Positions 25,653-38,300 of a stretch of DNA of 64,000 nucleotides are shown piece after piece. Location: NCBI RefSeq assembly GCF_003073045.1, contig NC_037590.1, positions 38,556,751 to 38,620,750 of the forward strand, given 5' to 3'. Below the pieces are notes generated by a model. It saw only the letters and a program-made list of their open reading frames with translations. It searched no databases and was not told the origin of the DNA. The number at the start of each line of letters is the position of its first letter. Position 1 is the stretch's first letter. A program made the translations under genes and the position numbers. The stretch comes from Pomacea canaliculata. Lineage: Eukaryota; Mollusca; Gastropoda; Architaenioglossa; Ampullariidae.

Positions 25653-26316
25653 TTTTTTTTTAATTTCACGTTGGGATTACCAAAGTGTATTTTCTTGACT
25701 CGACTTCAACCTGTAAAGGCGTAACTTTCTAAAATGCTGTTTCGTATGTTCACCCATCTGACAACGATATCAATAATACTAAGTGAACACATGTACAATC
25801 CTTTATAAAGATTGCATGATCAAAATCGACAAGAAATACTCATCCAAGCATCGAAATTTTTTTCTCCACGAAAGACTGATCATCATTCAATTTTACACAA
25901 TCCAATATTTTCGTCTGATTGTTTATCGAAGTAAAATAACATCATACCGATCTGCGTTTCTCGTTTCTTAAACTTGTGTCCACTTATGTCAGCAGACCGA
26001 GGTGTTGACTAGGAATCATGTGATTTGTTTTGATGCTGCGCTCTCGCAGTCTCGTTTTCAATCTGGACGTCGTCTGCTTCCGGCTTCGTGCCTCGATCTC
26101 ACGTGGGGTGTTTATAAACATAAGGGAAAGTGAATTCAAAAGGAAAAAAAAAATTCCTTGGTTCTTTTATAGCACCCGAGAAATGAGGATAAACCAATGG
26201 GACAGAGACCAGGATTGAAAGTTGCCATTTCTTATAATCAGCCGTTACACTGACCTTTGGTACAAACAGCTTCCTGCGCTTGTATTTGTTTTATCATTTG
26301 CCTGAATGAATGAAAA
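25653..26316. promoter_or_regulatory. Divergent promoter region BRI3 / TECPR1
   Basis: These 664 bases lie between two opposed start codons. A CACGTG E-box is at 26100-26105, 212 bases before the TECPR1 ATG, in the context 'tctcacgtggggt'. Short open frames here have no homology. Shared use by both genes is an inference. Confidence 0.55.
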
Positions 26317-29300
26317 ATGAGAGACCCAAAGTTCTGGGTCGCCAATCGTAACGGAAATGTGTTCACAGCAACAGCTAATGACCATTATATTCAGCAATTA
26401 ACGCGCACTTACAAAAGAGGTGTTCGGATAAAACGTATTGCGGCTAGCCACTGGTGTGCCTGGGCGATCGGACACGACCATCGTGTTTACATTTTTGTCC
26501 TTCCCAGCGATGTGCCTATCAGAGTACCAGAAACTACATACGAAAACCAGGTTAAAGCATTATTTTGTCATTATCAGCAGTATCTAATTACAATCCGACA
26601 AAATCAATTGCATGAAGTGCACCAACAAGAGCAGGATCAGTTTTATTCTAGTACTTTCGTTCTCAATTCTGATCGCGACATAAGGTTTAATTAGTAGAGA
26701 TGAGAACTGTTAAAATGAAGACTATACTAAAGTTTACCATCTTCAGTTTTGATTTGCTGAATTTATTTGTCAAGCACATGAAAAAAATTAAAGTCTATAC
26801 TGTTTATTTGGACTAAAACTATCCAGCCTGCAAATAATTGCTGCTTATCAGCAGTAAATCAGCCTATTTTTTAAGTGCATGCATGTGAGCCTATAAGCTT
26901 TTTGACCAAAGCAGGCTTTTGAAGTGAAAAAAATGGATTATTTTCAGCAAATGAATTTTACAAAGAGGGAATTTGTTTACAGAGATGGTCTCCGTTCAAT
27001 GGATTCCATAGCTCCAACCTGTTGCCAACAGACAGAGAAGCCTGGAGTGATGAGAATGGGGACTACTACCTGCCTAAAGAAAGTATTCGTCTACCTTCAG
27101 CTCACTGGGCATGGGAGGGTGAATGGTTCATTGATGAAAATCTGCAAGGAGAAATTTGTACAGATAGAGGGGTATACTTTATTTTTCATTTTGATTTTAT
27201 TTTTCTTGATGGTCACTGTGTAAAGTTCAGGATAGAGAACCAAATCAACAAATTCTAAAAGCAAGTTAAAGCTTATGATGTTTTTACATGCACATCTAGT
27301 TTCAGTTGAGTATGGTGCTGAGTTGTTCTTATGTTGTTGTTTTTTTTAATGACATTATATTAGGAATAAACATCAGGACTTATACATAACAGTGAAATTT
27401 GTATTTGTTCTGAATATGAATAATTCCCAAACTAATTTTTGACACAATGTAAGCACGTATTATGATCATGTATAATGATCATGTATAATGATACATTAAT
27501 ACTGTTCATAGAATATATCCATTTATGCTTTCATATTATCCATGAACATTGCTCCTCACACCCTTATACTTATTCTTAATAGGGAAACATTCATGTTAAC
27601 TTCCTCACTACTTTGTCTTCATTCAGCCAAATGAGCACAAATCAGAGTATACACAACAAGCTTATGTTTTATCATTAGGGTTGGCAGTATGCTGTCAATT
27701 TTACCAGCAAGTGGACAGCAGAGATGCACTGGAACTCCTGTGTGAGAAAACGCAAGTGGATAAGATTCCGACGTTTCACTACCACCAACCAGTGGGCAAC
27801 AGTATGTCTTTACTGTACAGTAAATTTAGGGAAAGGGACATACAAATGACTGACTGTATACTGACACTTCTACAACAGAGCATAACATATCTCACAATAG
27901 CACACGCTGACTCAAGGTAAAAAGTTGCTCCCAATATGTGGACAAATGTGAAATCATATTGGTCATCCAAGCAGCAGCTTGAGGCTGATGACATGTATAA
28001 TGAGGTCATAATCATTTTCATTTCTATTTTCTTGCTGAATCCAGCATATAAATTTTTTCCATCACTCAATAACAACTTTGAACAGTGTTTTCCCACACTA
28101 TCAGTGTTGTTTTATTCAGATAAAAAGCACACCCCTTAAATAATCCTCTTCCTCCTCCTCATCGTCATCATCATCATCCACCTCCTGTCAAATCATTTGC
28201 TGGCATCCTTTGCTGATTTTTCTTCCTCTTCGCTGTGCACAGTGTTGAGCTGCTACACAGAGTTGCCATCAGTCACCTTCCATCAATGTTTTTTATCTAA
28301 CATTTTTACTGGGATGAGATTTTTAAGGTTCACTTTAGATTTTCAAATCTTATGTCGCAGTGTTCATTGATTCATCTTAAAGAGTTACATGCACAAAAGG
28401 CTTGCAGGTAACAGTAATTTTTAGTATGCTTCCAGATACCAGTATTTTCTTTATGTATTAATCATTCTTCTCATAAAAAGGCATAAAATATATTTTTTTA
28501 TTGCCATTTTTGTTGTCTTCTTTTTCTCTTTAAACTTTGGATGTTGCATTTGATGTCTGTTGTGCAGATATCAGACATGGAAGTTGTTGACCATCGAGAG
28601 TGTTTTATTGATCTTGCTGTGGGGGGACAGTTGCTTCCTGGTCAGCCTCCAGATTTTCTTAGCGTCTGGGCTGTCACCAACAATGGACAGGTACTGTGAA
28701 CAAGGGCTTTTCTGTTGAAGTTTGTGACTTACCTGTTATTTGTTTTTGTTTTTTAAATTCTCCCTTCTGATGTGTAGACATGAAGCAAGAGTCCTGATTA
28801 GTACTCTTCTTTAGGTCTCAATTTATTTTGTTGTTTATGACATCAAAGAAGGCAGATTTTGGAAGGCAAAATGAATTACTAAAACTGAGCACTGTACTTT
28901 GGCTCATGTGGTGTGACATTGTCTATGAAACATCACCAAGTATATCTATTGTTAAAACTGTTTATGTATAAACATTTGAAAACTGAGGCATCTACTGTTG
29001 TCAGTGATTTTATTTTACCTCTTTTGCCTGAAGCCGTAAACTGTCTATTTGCTATAGGGCTTTATCAGGGACAGGTAATGGTTACTCTTTGTAAATACTT
29101 CTGACCTTGAGATAGTCAATATTCTTAGATTTAAAAAGTCACAAGATGGAGGAACATACACAGTCCCCATTTTCAAACATATCTCTCATTGTAACTCAAT
29201 ACCCAAATTGAGTAGTTGGTACTTTACTGTGTATTGCTACCAATGTCATCAGTTTAATGCTATCTTATAGAATGCTTTAACTTAATTACGTAAGCATTGA

Positions 29301-32300
29301 TCATTTAAAAAAAATGTCTACAGGTTTATGTAAGGAAAAACGTGTGCAGAGACTGTCCAGAAGGCACAGAATGGATACTTCTGCCCAGCCAGTCTGAAGG
29401 GATCATTAATATTTCCTGTGGGCCAACTGGTCTCGTGTGGGCTATCACATGGGATGGTCATGCCATAGTCAGAACCCATGTCAGTCGTGATGCAGTGTAT
29501 GGTAGGTCATTGTTCCTTCAGACCAGAATATTTTCTGCAATACCTTCCTTCATATATGTAAACAGTGATTTTCAGACTAAAAGCTTTCATCAAAGCCATT
29601 TGAAAGTGTCTGCATAATTCATAGAAATTAGCCATCTCATAATGGTCAGAGGTGGCAGTCAGGTGCTTAAGTTAATAATAATAATAATAATAAGTCGATT
29701 TGTAATGCGCAGTAATTTGTAATTAAGAAGAATGCTCATTGCGCAGAAAAAAAACAAAAGAAGAAAAAATAAAGTGAACAAATATATAAAACACCAGGAA
29801 AAGTAAAAAAAATATAGACAGAAGTGTTTCTTGGTAGTTTAAGACTGGTTTGAAAGAAACAGATGGATTTTCAGTTTTTTGCGAAACGTGGTTGGTGAGG
29901 TGATGGTGGAGAGGGACGATGGCAGAGCATTCCACAGTTTAGGTGCCGCGTTTTTGAAGGCCCTGGCTCCAGTGCGCTTCTTGTTGGTGTCTTCCACTGC
30001 AGGGAGACAGAAGCGTGACTGGGAGCCTGAGCGCAGGCTACGTGACGGCTGGTACGGAGGAACTATCTCTTGCAAATAGTCAGGAGCAGTTTGAAACATG
30101 CAGGACTGAGCAATGGAAAGTTAATCTGTTTCTGAAATAACTACAAATAGGTTTGACATCATGCATGGTGCTACATTAGCTGTGTGTTATCCAGTTCTTC
30201 AGAGTGAACCAGGTGAGGTTTGAAGGGCAGGTGGCTTGTGATTTATGCAAGGATGCCTTCCAGAAGAACTGCATGTAATTAGAAAATTTGTGTACTGGGG
30301 AAAAGGTTTTATTAGAAGTAATAATGGTGATAATGGTCATGCTTCAGCATATTTTGACTTGATGTCATAATTTTAGCACTGTCACACATGGTTTATAATG
30401 TACTTTTACTCATATCCTGTGTTTTTTATAATACAATCATGTCGGACAGACACAAGTTAAATGCTTGTGCAGAATTTTCACTGGTACTGTTACTACATGT
30501 ACTTGTTATTGTTGAGAGGATAAAGACGGAGTGATGAACATTTACAAGTGCATATTCACTACTCTCTAAAGTGTAGATTTTTCATGGATGATGGGGAAGG
30601 GGGGAAGAGTTTACCCTGTTGTAATCTATTTCTGTAAAGTGCATAAGCTTTAAGCATCAAAGACTACCTGTAAACAATATGGGAAAGAAACTAATCAATA
30701 GGTCAACAAAAGCTCAAGCAAGATGTTTCTGCATGTTATGTATATTTTTTTTTTTTTACTCAACCATAAACTGCATTATTTCAAGTTCACATAGTTTGAG
30801 TACTCATAAATTGCAAGTCACCTGCACTAGCTTAATTGGTGGAAGGTCAAGCCACTGATATAGCAAAAAGAAGTTTTCTTCTTTCTCTGTTTTTATGCAA
30901 TCCCATTTTTGCTAATAAGAAAGGATTGATTTCTTATACCAGGACAAACATGGGAGATTGTACCTTACCCAGAAGAATCCACTCGACTGATGCAGGTTTC
31001 AGTGGGCAGAAATTCGGTTTGGGCCATCAGCAGAGAAGGAAAGGTAGAAAAAGGTTCATTGAGTTGATCCGTGTAATCTAGTCCAGACCAGGGGACAGGT
31101 GTTCAGTTGTTCCAAGAGCTAAGAGCTAGTAGTGAGATAAACTGCTGACCTCCAAGAGTTGAGAGCTAGTAGTGAGGTAAACTGCTGACCTCTAACAGCT
31201 AGGAATTAGTCATGAGATAAACTAAGCACAAAAATATTTTAGCTGTCCACCATATGCATCCAACCCTTGATGACCATGCACATTTAAGTGTGTCTAGCAA
31301 GTACATTCATTTTTTTTAAAATCAAAAACATCATAAAAGTAAGTGCAGTAAACTGTTAGTTTGTTCCTTGTTATTCCTTGAGGAACATAGGACAGCGAGG
31401 GCAGTAAACCGTAATTATTCACTATTCCTGGACCACAAACTATGGTTCCTTCTTGTACCCTTCAGTTTCTTAGTTCTGGTCTGTATAAAGCTTGAATTTA
31501 TTACCTATTTCATACATGTAATAACTACAAAGCTGCCATTGTTATTTGTACTTCTTTTTGTCATTTTGGATTGAACCAGTTATTTAGGGCAGATGCAGAA
31601 ATGTAGTTTTTGTTTTTATTTATTTATTTTTGTCAATCTGGTCCAGGTATGGTTTCGGCAAGGTGTGAATGGAGATAAGCTAATCTGGGATGCCAAGGCA
31701 GCCACAGGTAACTCCTGGGTACTCATGGTTGGAGAAATGGCGCATATTTCAGTCTCAGCTAATGACCAGGTAGGTTTCTAAAGAAATATCCTTTTATTAG
31801 CTTTTCAAAGACATCTTAAGAATCTGTTCTATTTTATAAAAATCTAAAGGTAGAGCAGCAGAGTTGGGCAAAAATATTACATTCCATAAAGATTTGTTCC
31901 TTTTATGAATCTATTCCTCTTCGTGCATCAGGTTGCACATAAGGCCTCAACCAGAGTCCGCCACCGATGTCGATCGGCTGAAACCCGCTCTAGGTGACCC
32001 CATGTCCAGCCCTTTCCTTTCATCTCCCTTTCCACTGTTCTTCTCCAAGTTTCCTTTGGGCGGCCTCGTTTTCTTCGGCCGTCTGGAGTCCATCGTAGGG
32101 CGACTCTGGAAAGGTCCGCTGTCTGCTGGCGGAGCACATGTCCAATCCATCGCCTTCGTTGAACTTGCGTGGTGATGGACTCGGTTTCAGTTCTTCGGTG
32201 GAGTTCTTCGTTGGTGATGGTGTTTGGCCAAAGATGTTAAGTATGCGCCTGAGGCATCTGTTTTGGAAGACGTCAAGCTTGTTACTGATGGTTTTGGTCA

Positions 32301-35300
32301 TCTTCCAAGATTCTGATCCGTAAAGGAGGGTGCTGATCACATTTGACTTGAAGATTCTCAGCTTGATCTTCTGGCTGATGTTTTTTGCCTTCCATGTGCT
32401 CCTGAGTGAGGCAAAGGCCTGACTGGCTTTCGCTAGTCGGGCTCGAATCTCCACCTCCGCATCCCAGTGTTTGACATTTTGGACCCAAGATAGGTGAAAC
32501 TGTCAACTTCCTCAATCTCTTCTCCATTTAGTTTGATGCTGTCTTGGACTCTGGCGTTCACTCTCATACTGTTAGTCTTTTTTGTGCTGACCTTCAAGCC
32601 AAGGTTTCCAGCTGTTTCTGAGAAGGCCTTTGTTTTTTCCTGCATGTCTTGGTGGCGGTGTGACAGCAGGGCAATGTCATCAGCAAAGTCCAAGTCTTCC
32701 AGTGCTGTTGTTGCTGTCATAGTCATGGTCCATCTGAGCCCTCTCCTCTCGCTGTCGGTGGAAGTCTTCATGATCCAGTCCATGGCCAGGATGAAGAGGA
32801 ACGGCGACAGAATGCAGCCCTGCTTCACCCAGTACTGACGTTGAAGGGGTCTGTGAGCTCCGTGTCACAGACAACCTGGGATTTGAAATCGCTGTACAGC
32901 ATTGCAATGACCTGAACAAGTTTTGCAGGGACTCGTAATGCCTCAGGATCTTCCATAAGGACTCGCGGTGGATGCTGTCAAAAGCCTTCTCCAGGTCTAT
33001 GAAATTGATGTACAGCGGTGTGTTCCATTCGTTGCTCTGCTCAGAATCTGTCGCAGAATGAAGATGTGTTCGGAGCAGGATCGCCAGGGCGAAATCCTGC
33101 TTGCTGTGGTCGGAGGTCTTTCTCAAGAGTTGCCGTCAGTCTTGACAAAACAATCTTGCTGAAGACTTGCTGGTGAGGGAAAGAAGTGTTATGCCCCTCC
33201 AATTATTGCAGTCTCCAAGATCTCCTTTCTTGGGTAACTTGAAGATGAGCCCTGTCTTCCAAGCAACAGGGAGCTGCCCTGATTCCCAAACTTGCTTGAA
33301 GATTTCAGTCAGCTTGGGAGCTGTCACATTCACGTCTGCTTTCAACATCTCTGCTGTTATTCATCTGCCCTGGTGCTTTGCCGCTCTTCATTGTCTTGAC
33401 TGCTGCTGTCACTTCTTCCAGGCTTGGTGGGTCTGTGCAGATGTCAAGGTCTATAGCTGCTGGCTGGATGTCTGCAAGCTGAGGGGGATCTGGTCTGTTC
33501 AGAACCGACTCAAAATGTTCCTTCCAGCGCTGTAGTTTTTCTGCCTCTCCCTCGATGACATTACCGTTCACGTCTTTCACTGGCACATCACTGTTCTTAA
33601 ACCCGTTGTTTAGCTGTTTGTTTATCTTGTACAGTGTCTTCAGGTCAAATATTACATTCCATAAAGATTTGTTCCTTTTATGAATCAGATTTTATAAAAT
33701 TTTGCTTTATTGTCTTAAATGAGGTGTATATGTTCCAGTTAAGTATGTGGAAGCAGAACAGTTTTAAATTAATGATTATATAAGTTTACAAAAGAGAGAA
33801 GGTGGGGAGATGTTTTTTACAAGTCTTGCTAACACTTTTGGATTTTTTGTGTTGCTACTTTATAGAAATGTCTCCTTTTCATCTTTCCGGTAGTTGTATG
33901 TTTCTATGTTCATTGGTATCTCTTTCAGGTACACACACACACACATGCACATGCAGACATATACATGTCTTACACCTCTGCTAAGATCAAGACAGACAAA
34001 AAGACAAAGAATCAAAATATTTTATGTAGATATTATGTCTGTGCATGTTATTTGCTGAATAATGGAAGCAAAATAAAGATGTTACGTAATAGTTAAGGTA
34101 TGCCTTTCTTGGATTCACTCTAATTGTTGACTCCTGCAGGTGTTTGCCCTTAGTCTGGATAATGAAGAAATTTGGTTCAGGACTGGAGTAACCCCATCAG
34201 AACCAGGGGGCAAAATTTGGCAACTTGTCTCACTGAAGGAACATCCAGACATCTTTAGTCCAGGTTCAGTTACCAGCTTAACATCTGAGGCTTCCCCTCT
34301 CTTCATGGAGTGCCAGGATGAGGCTGCTTTCGCTGTTGCTGGTAACATGGATGCCAGTAACGGCAGTTTGACTCAAACTGGAGAGGTGCAGACGGATGCT
34401 TCTCCTCAAAGGCAAACTGAAACTACTGTGAGTGTCGCTGAAAGGATACATGCTGACAGTGCTCCTCACACACAAACAGAAACTAATGTGATTGTGGCTG
34501 GAGGTCATGATGTTCATGTGCAAACTGCTGGTTGTGGGGAAGGTAAACAGTTTATTCAGAATTCACATCCTGATGAAATTTCAAGCCAGTCTGGAGTTTA
34601 TCATTCCTGTGAGAGTGATGTTAAGAAAAGCAACCTTGAAGTTTGTTTAGATGAAGTCAGTTTGAATCAACAGCACAGTGTGGATTCAAGCAGTTTATTA
34701 GGTACTAATCAGACGAGGGAGACTGTTATGTGGCAGGTCATTGAGAACAGCCTGGGTCCTAGAACCAAACAGGAAGTAGGATGCCAAGACCGAGTGGGGA
34801 GTCTTGGCAGTCCTCAAAGAACAGCAAGGCATTTGAATTCATGTGTGTGCAGTTTGTCTTTGCAAGGAACTGATACAGTTTCCGTTTCTGATCAGTCATC
34901 TGTAAAAGTAGCAGATTGTGAAGAAAAGCATGTGTACAGAAATGCAGGCTGTACAGCAAACTCAGCAATATATGATGGTGATCATTTGACAGACTTGACA
35001 AGCTCTACATTATCTGAGTGTAGTTCATTAACAGGGCATAAAAGTGAGTGTGGATGTGCCTGTAGGCCTGGAAATTTATTACATAGTCCAGATGATCTGA
35101 ATAAGTCTGGAGAGACCCTAATATCACATGAGCAGCAATTGTGTACTTGTGGTTTTCAGCAGAGTACCATAGCAGAGAAGCTGCTGACAGCTAAAGCTTT
35201 GCCACGCAGGAGGTTAAGCAGTCTGGAGTCCTATTCTTCATCTGACAGCATCTGCAACTTTGTCACAGATCTCATTGAGGACAATGGTGAGGTGGATGAC

Positions 35301-38300
35301 AGTGGCAATATGAGTCTGCCAAGAACTGGTTTAGAGCATGACATCAGCAGCAGCAGTCAACAAGCAGTTACATTTGAAGATCTCTACAGCCAGGGAGAGG
35401 TGACTTCACATTGCCCATCAGAAATGCCTTCTGTTATTCCTTGGATTAGCCTGGGGCGTAGTGAAACTTTCACTGGGAGACCCTCTGAAGGTGCACTATC
35501 TTTGTTACAAAAAGAGGATATGCCAATGATGATGCTGACACCAGCACAGCCACGTTACTGCTGGGGCTGGCTGTCTGCAGCGGATTTTGTTGTGGATAAC
35601 CCTGCCACAGTCCCCTGGCTCAGACCTTCTGGTTTGTAATCATCAAAAATCTCTTTTTTCATTTAGCAAGGAACAATAATTGGCATTATCTTGTAGGAGT
35701 GCATGTGCATATTTGGTGAATCTATTAATTTCTGTCTTCGAAAAAGAGATGTGTGCTTATACTGTCGCAGCCTTTGCCATATCACGAACTCTCACTTTCT
35801 TTACTGTTATTAGCCTCTTGAATTTTGCTCCATTCTTCTTCAGTAACTCAGGGTCTACATTTCAAAGTTTAACTTTTGCTTTACTGCTCTTAGCACTCTG
35901 AGCAAGCATGTAGTAGTAGGTCCCTTACTTATAAAAGCTTCAATGTTGCTTTTATTTTACAAACAAAATTAATTTAAAATAAGAAAATCAGTTGTTAGAT
36001 AGGACAGGTCTTATTTGGTCAATATTTAGTGCGGTTTTGTTTGACGTTCTTTAATTTCAGGCTCTGAGTCACAGATCCACTACCAAATTCCAAAAATATC
36101 AAAAGTTGTTCGTGATAAAGTCTTAGAGATGTTAAAGATTCGTAACCACGAAGAGGTCCACAGATTTCAAGAATATGAGCAGGCTGTGGAAAAGGTGAAT
36201 TATGCTTGGGAGAAAATAAGTTCATGATTTGAGGGTAGCTGACAGAAATTTGATCAATCAAACAGAAACGAAAGTGAGGCTAACATGTTACTTCTAGCAT
36301 TTTACCTATAAAAAAAAGGAGACTGATATACTGTCCTTTTGCTGTATGCCATTTTGTTCTTACTTCACTGACATTACTATTTATTTATATAGTTCAAACG
36401 TAATTTTATGATTTTTGTGTAGAACCACTATATCTTCACGAATCTTTACTTTTATAGGTGTGTTTGCTATTTCTTCATATGCATTTATATGTATAAAATG
36501 ATTTTGTTTATTCTTAGTGTTAAACTTGTATGCACAAGTGTGTTAAAATGAATGAATTCTTGCATGTATATATCTGAACACATAAACATTAAAAAACCAT
36601 TAAACATCTTTATTCATTTCTTTAGAGCCATAAAATTGTCAGGAGTTTTAATTAAAGTGTTTTTTTTTAAAAGACAAGTTGGGTTAAAAAAACTTCAATG
36701 AAGATACGGTGTGAAGCAAGAGGCAAGGTCTGGCGAGACTGCACCGTGGAACTTGAGCAAGGTGTTGGCTTTTCCATGGATGGTACTTTGACAATCCAGT
36801 ATGATATCAAACAAAAACAAAAGGTAACTGCAGCAAGCGGTATTTTATAACAATGTGAATTATACTCATAAATATAAAATGTGCTATCGAACATATCCCT
36901 AGGTTTACTGGTAGATGATTTAGTAATATATCTTGGGGCAGGACAAAATGACTCCAAGCAACAGACAACTGGATGTTTTGACATTGATCCAATGACAGCT
37001 TGAAATTATAGCATTAGCAAAGTGCCTTCTCTGTGATAGCTTTGTAAACTGTCCTCTTTCCTCGTGTATTATGGGTGTCTTAAGCATGTGCAGAGCGTTT
37101 TCTTTCTTTCACTGTGATTGCTTAAGCTTTTGCATTGTGTCCTATTTGTTAAGGAACTTGAGAAGCTTCTTTCACTATAATAAACTATGTTTGTTTCAGA
37201 CAATTCAAATCAGCTTGCAAGATATCCGATGCATCAAGATGTGTGATGATCACTGTATTGCTATGTATACAACAGACCCGCATAATGTAGATCATCCATT
37301 TCTCTTAAAAACCCAGTCAGAAGCAGAAGCAAGAGAATGGGTAATCTTCTTCTTTTATACATAAATTATTATACCAACATAATGAACTTACATTTGATAT
37401 TTTCACTACATTATCCTTTTCTTGTTTCCTGTTTGTCTAGTTAACATGTCAGTCTTATTACATCACTCATTCTTTTAGAAGAATATTTGTGGCAATAATA
37501 AATGGTTTTGATATTTGTGTTCTCGTAGATGGGAATGATAAATGTGGCCAATGCAATGTTGTGGGGACTGAATCAACCTATACCTGCTGGCTCAATCTGG
37601 TCTGTCACAATACCTGGCCACATTTTCGTGCACGTCCCAGGACTTGCCCGAGTAAACCCTTCAGACATGTGAGTAATGTCATGCTATTGCCACACATTTC
37701 AAAACCACAGACTGGACTGTCAGTTTGCTTCTCAACTTTTTTCCTTTTGCAGAGTTTTTTCCCCCACCCCTCTTTTTTTAGGGAATCTTTTAAAGCAATT
37801 ATGATTTGCATGATTTCTCAGAAGATAAGGTTATTAAAAGCTATTGGCAAGGGCCATTGATAAAGAATATATGGACTGCAAGTCTTGGTTACTGTGTTTT
37901 TGTGGACAGGATGTGGGGTCAACATGGAGGCCACATGGAGGCTGTAGAAGCCAATCGGTGTGGTGTGACCTGGGCTCTGAGCTTTGATCAGACACCTTTT
38001 GTTTACAATGGCGGTTATGGAAATATTTTGACCAGGGGTAAGTTTGTGGTGTGCCATTGTCAGTTTGTAGTTTTTTAAAATGTCTTTCAAAGATATATCT
38101 TGAAAATGAAACTCATAAGAATTATGAAAACATCACTGTGGCATATTATAAATGGGGGAGAGAAGCAAGAGAGAGAAAAATATGAAGTATCTTATTTATA
38201 TGTGTTATTTAATATTATTTGCATTATAGTACATTATCATAAGCATTATGTTCGTTACTATATACATTTTATATAAAAAAAAATTATTTTTAAGGTCTTA

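Noticed and set aside
27465-27495. Short tandem 'atgatcatgtata' repeat
   Set aside because: Only two to three 13-bp units in AT-rich intron DNA; unremarkable.
33931-33945. CA microsatellite in TECPR1 intron 7
   Set aside because: Short, ordinary dinucleotide run with no further structure.
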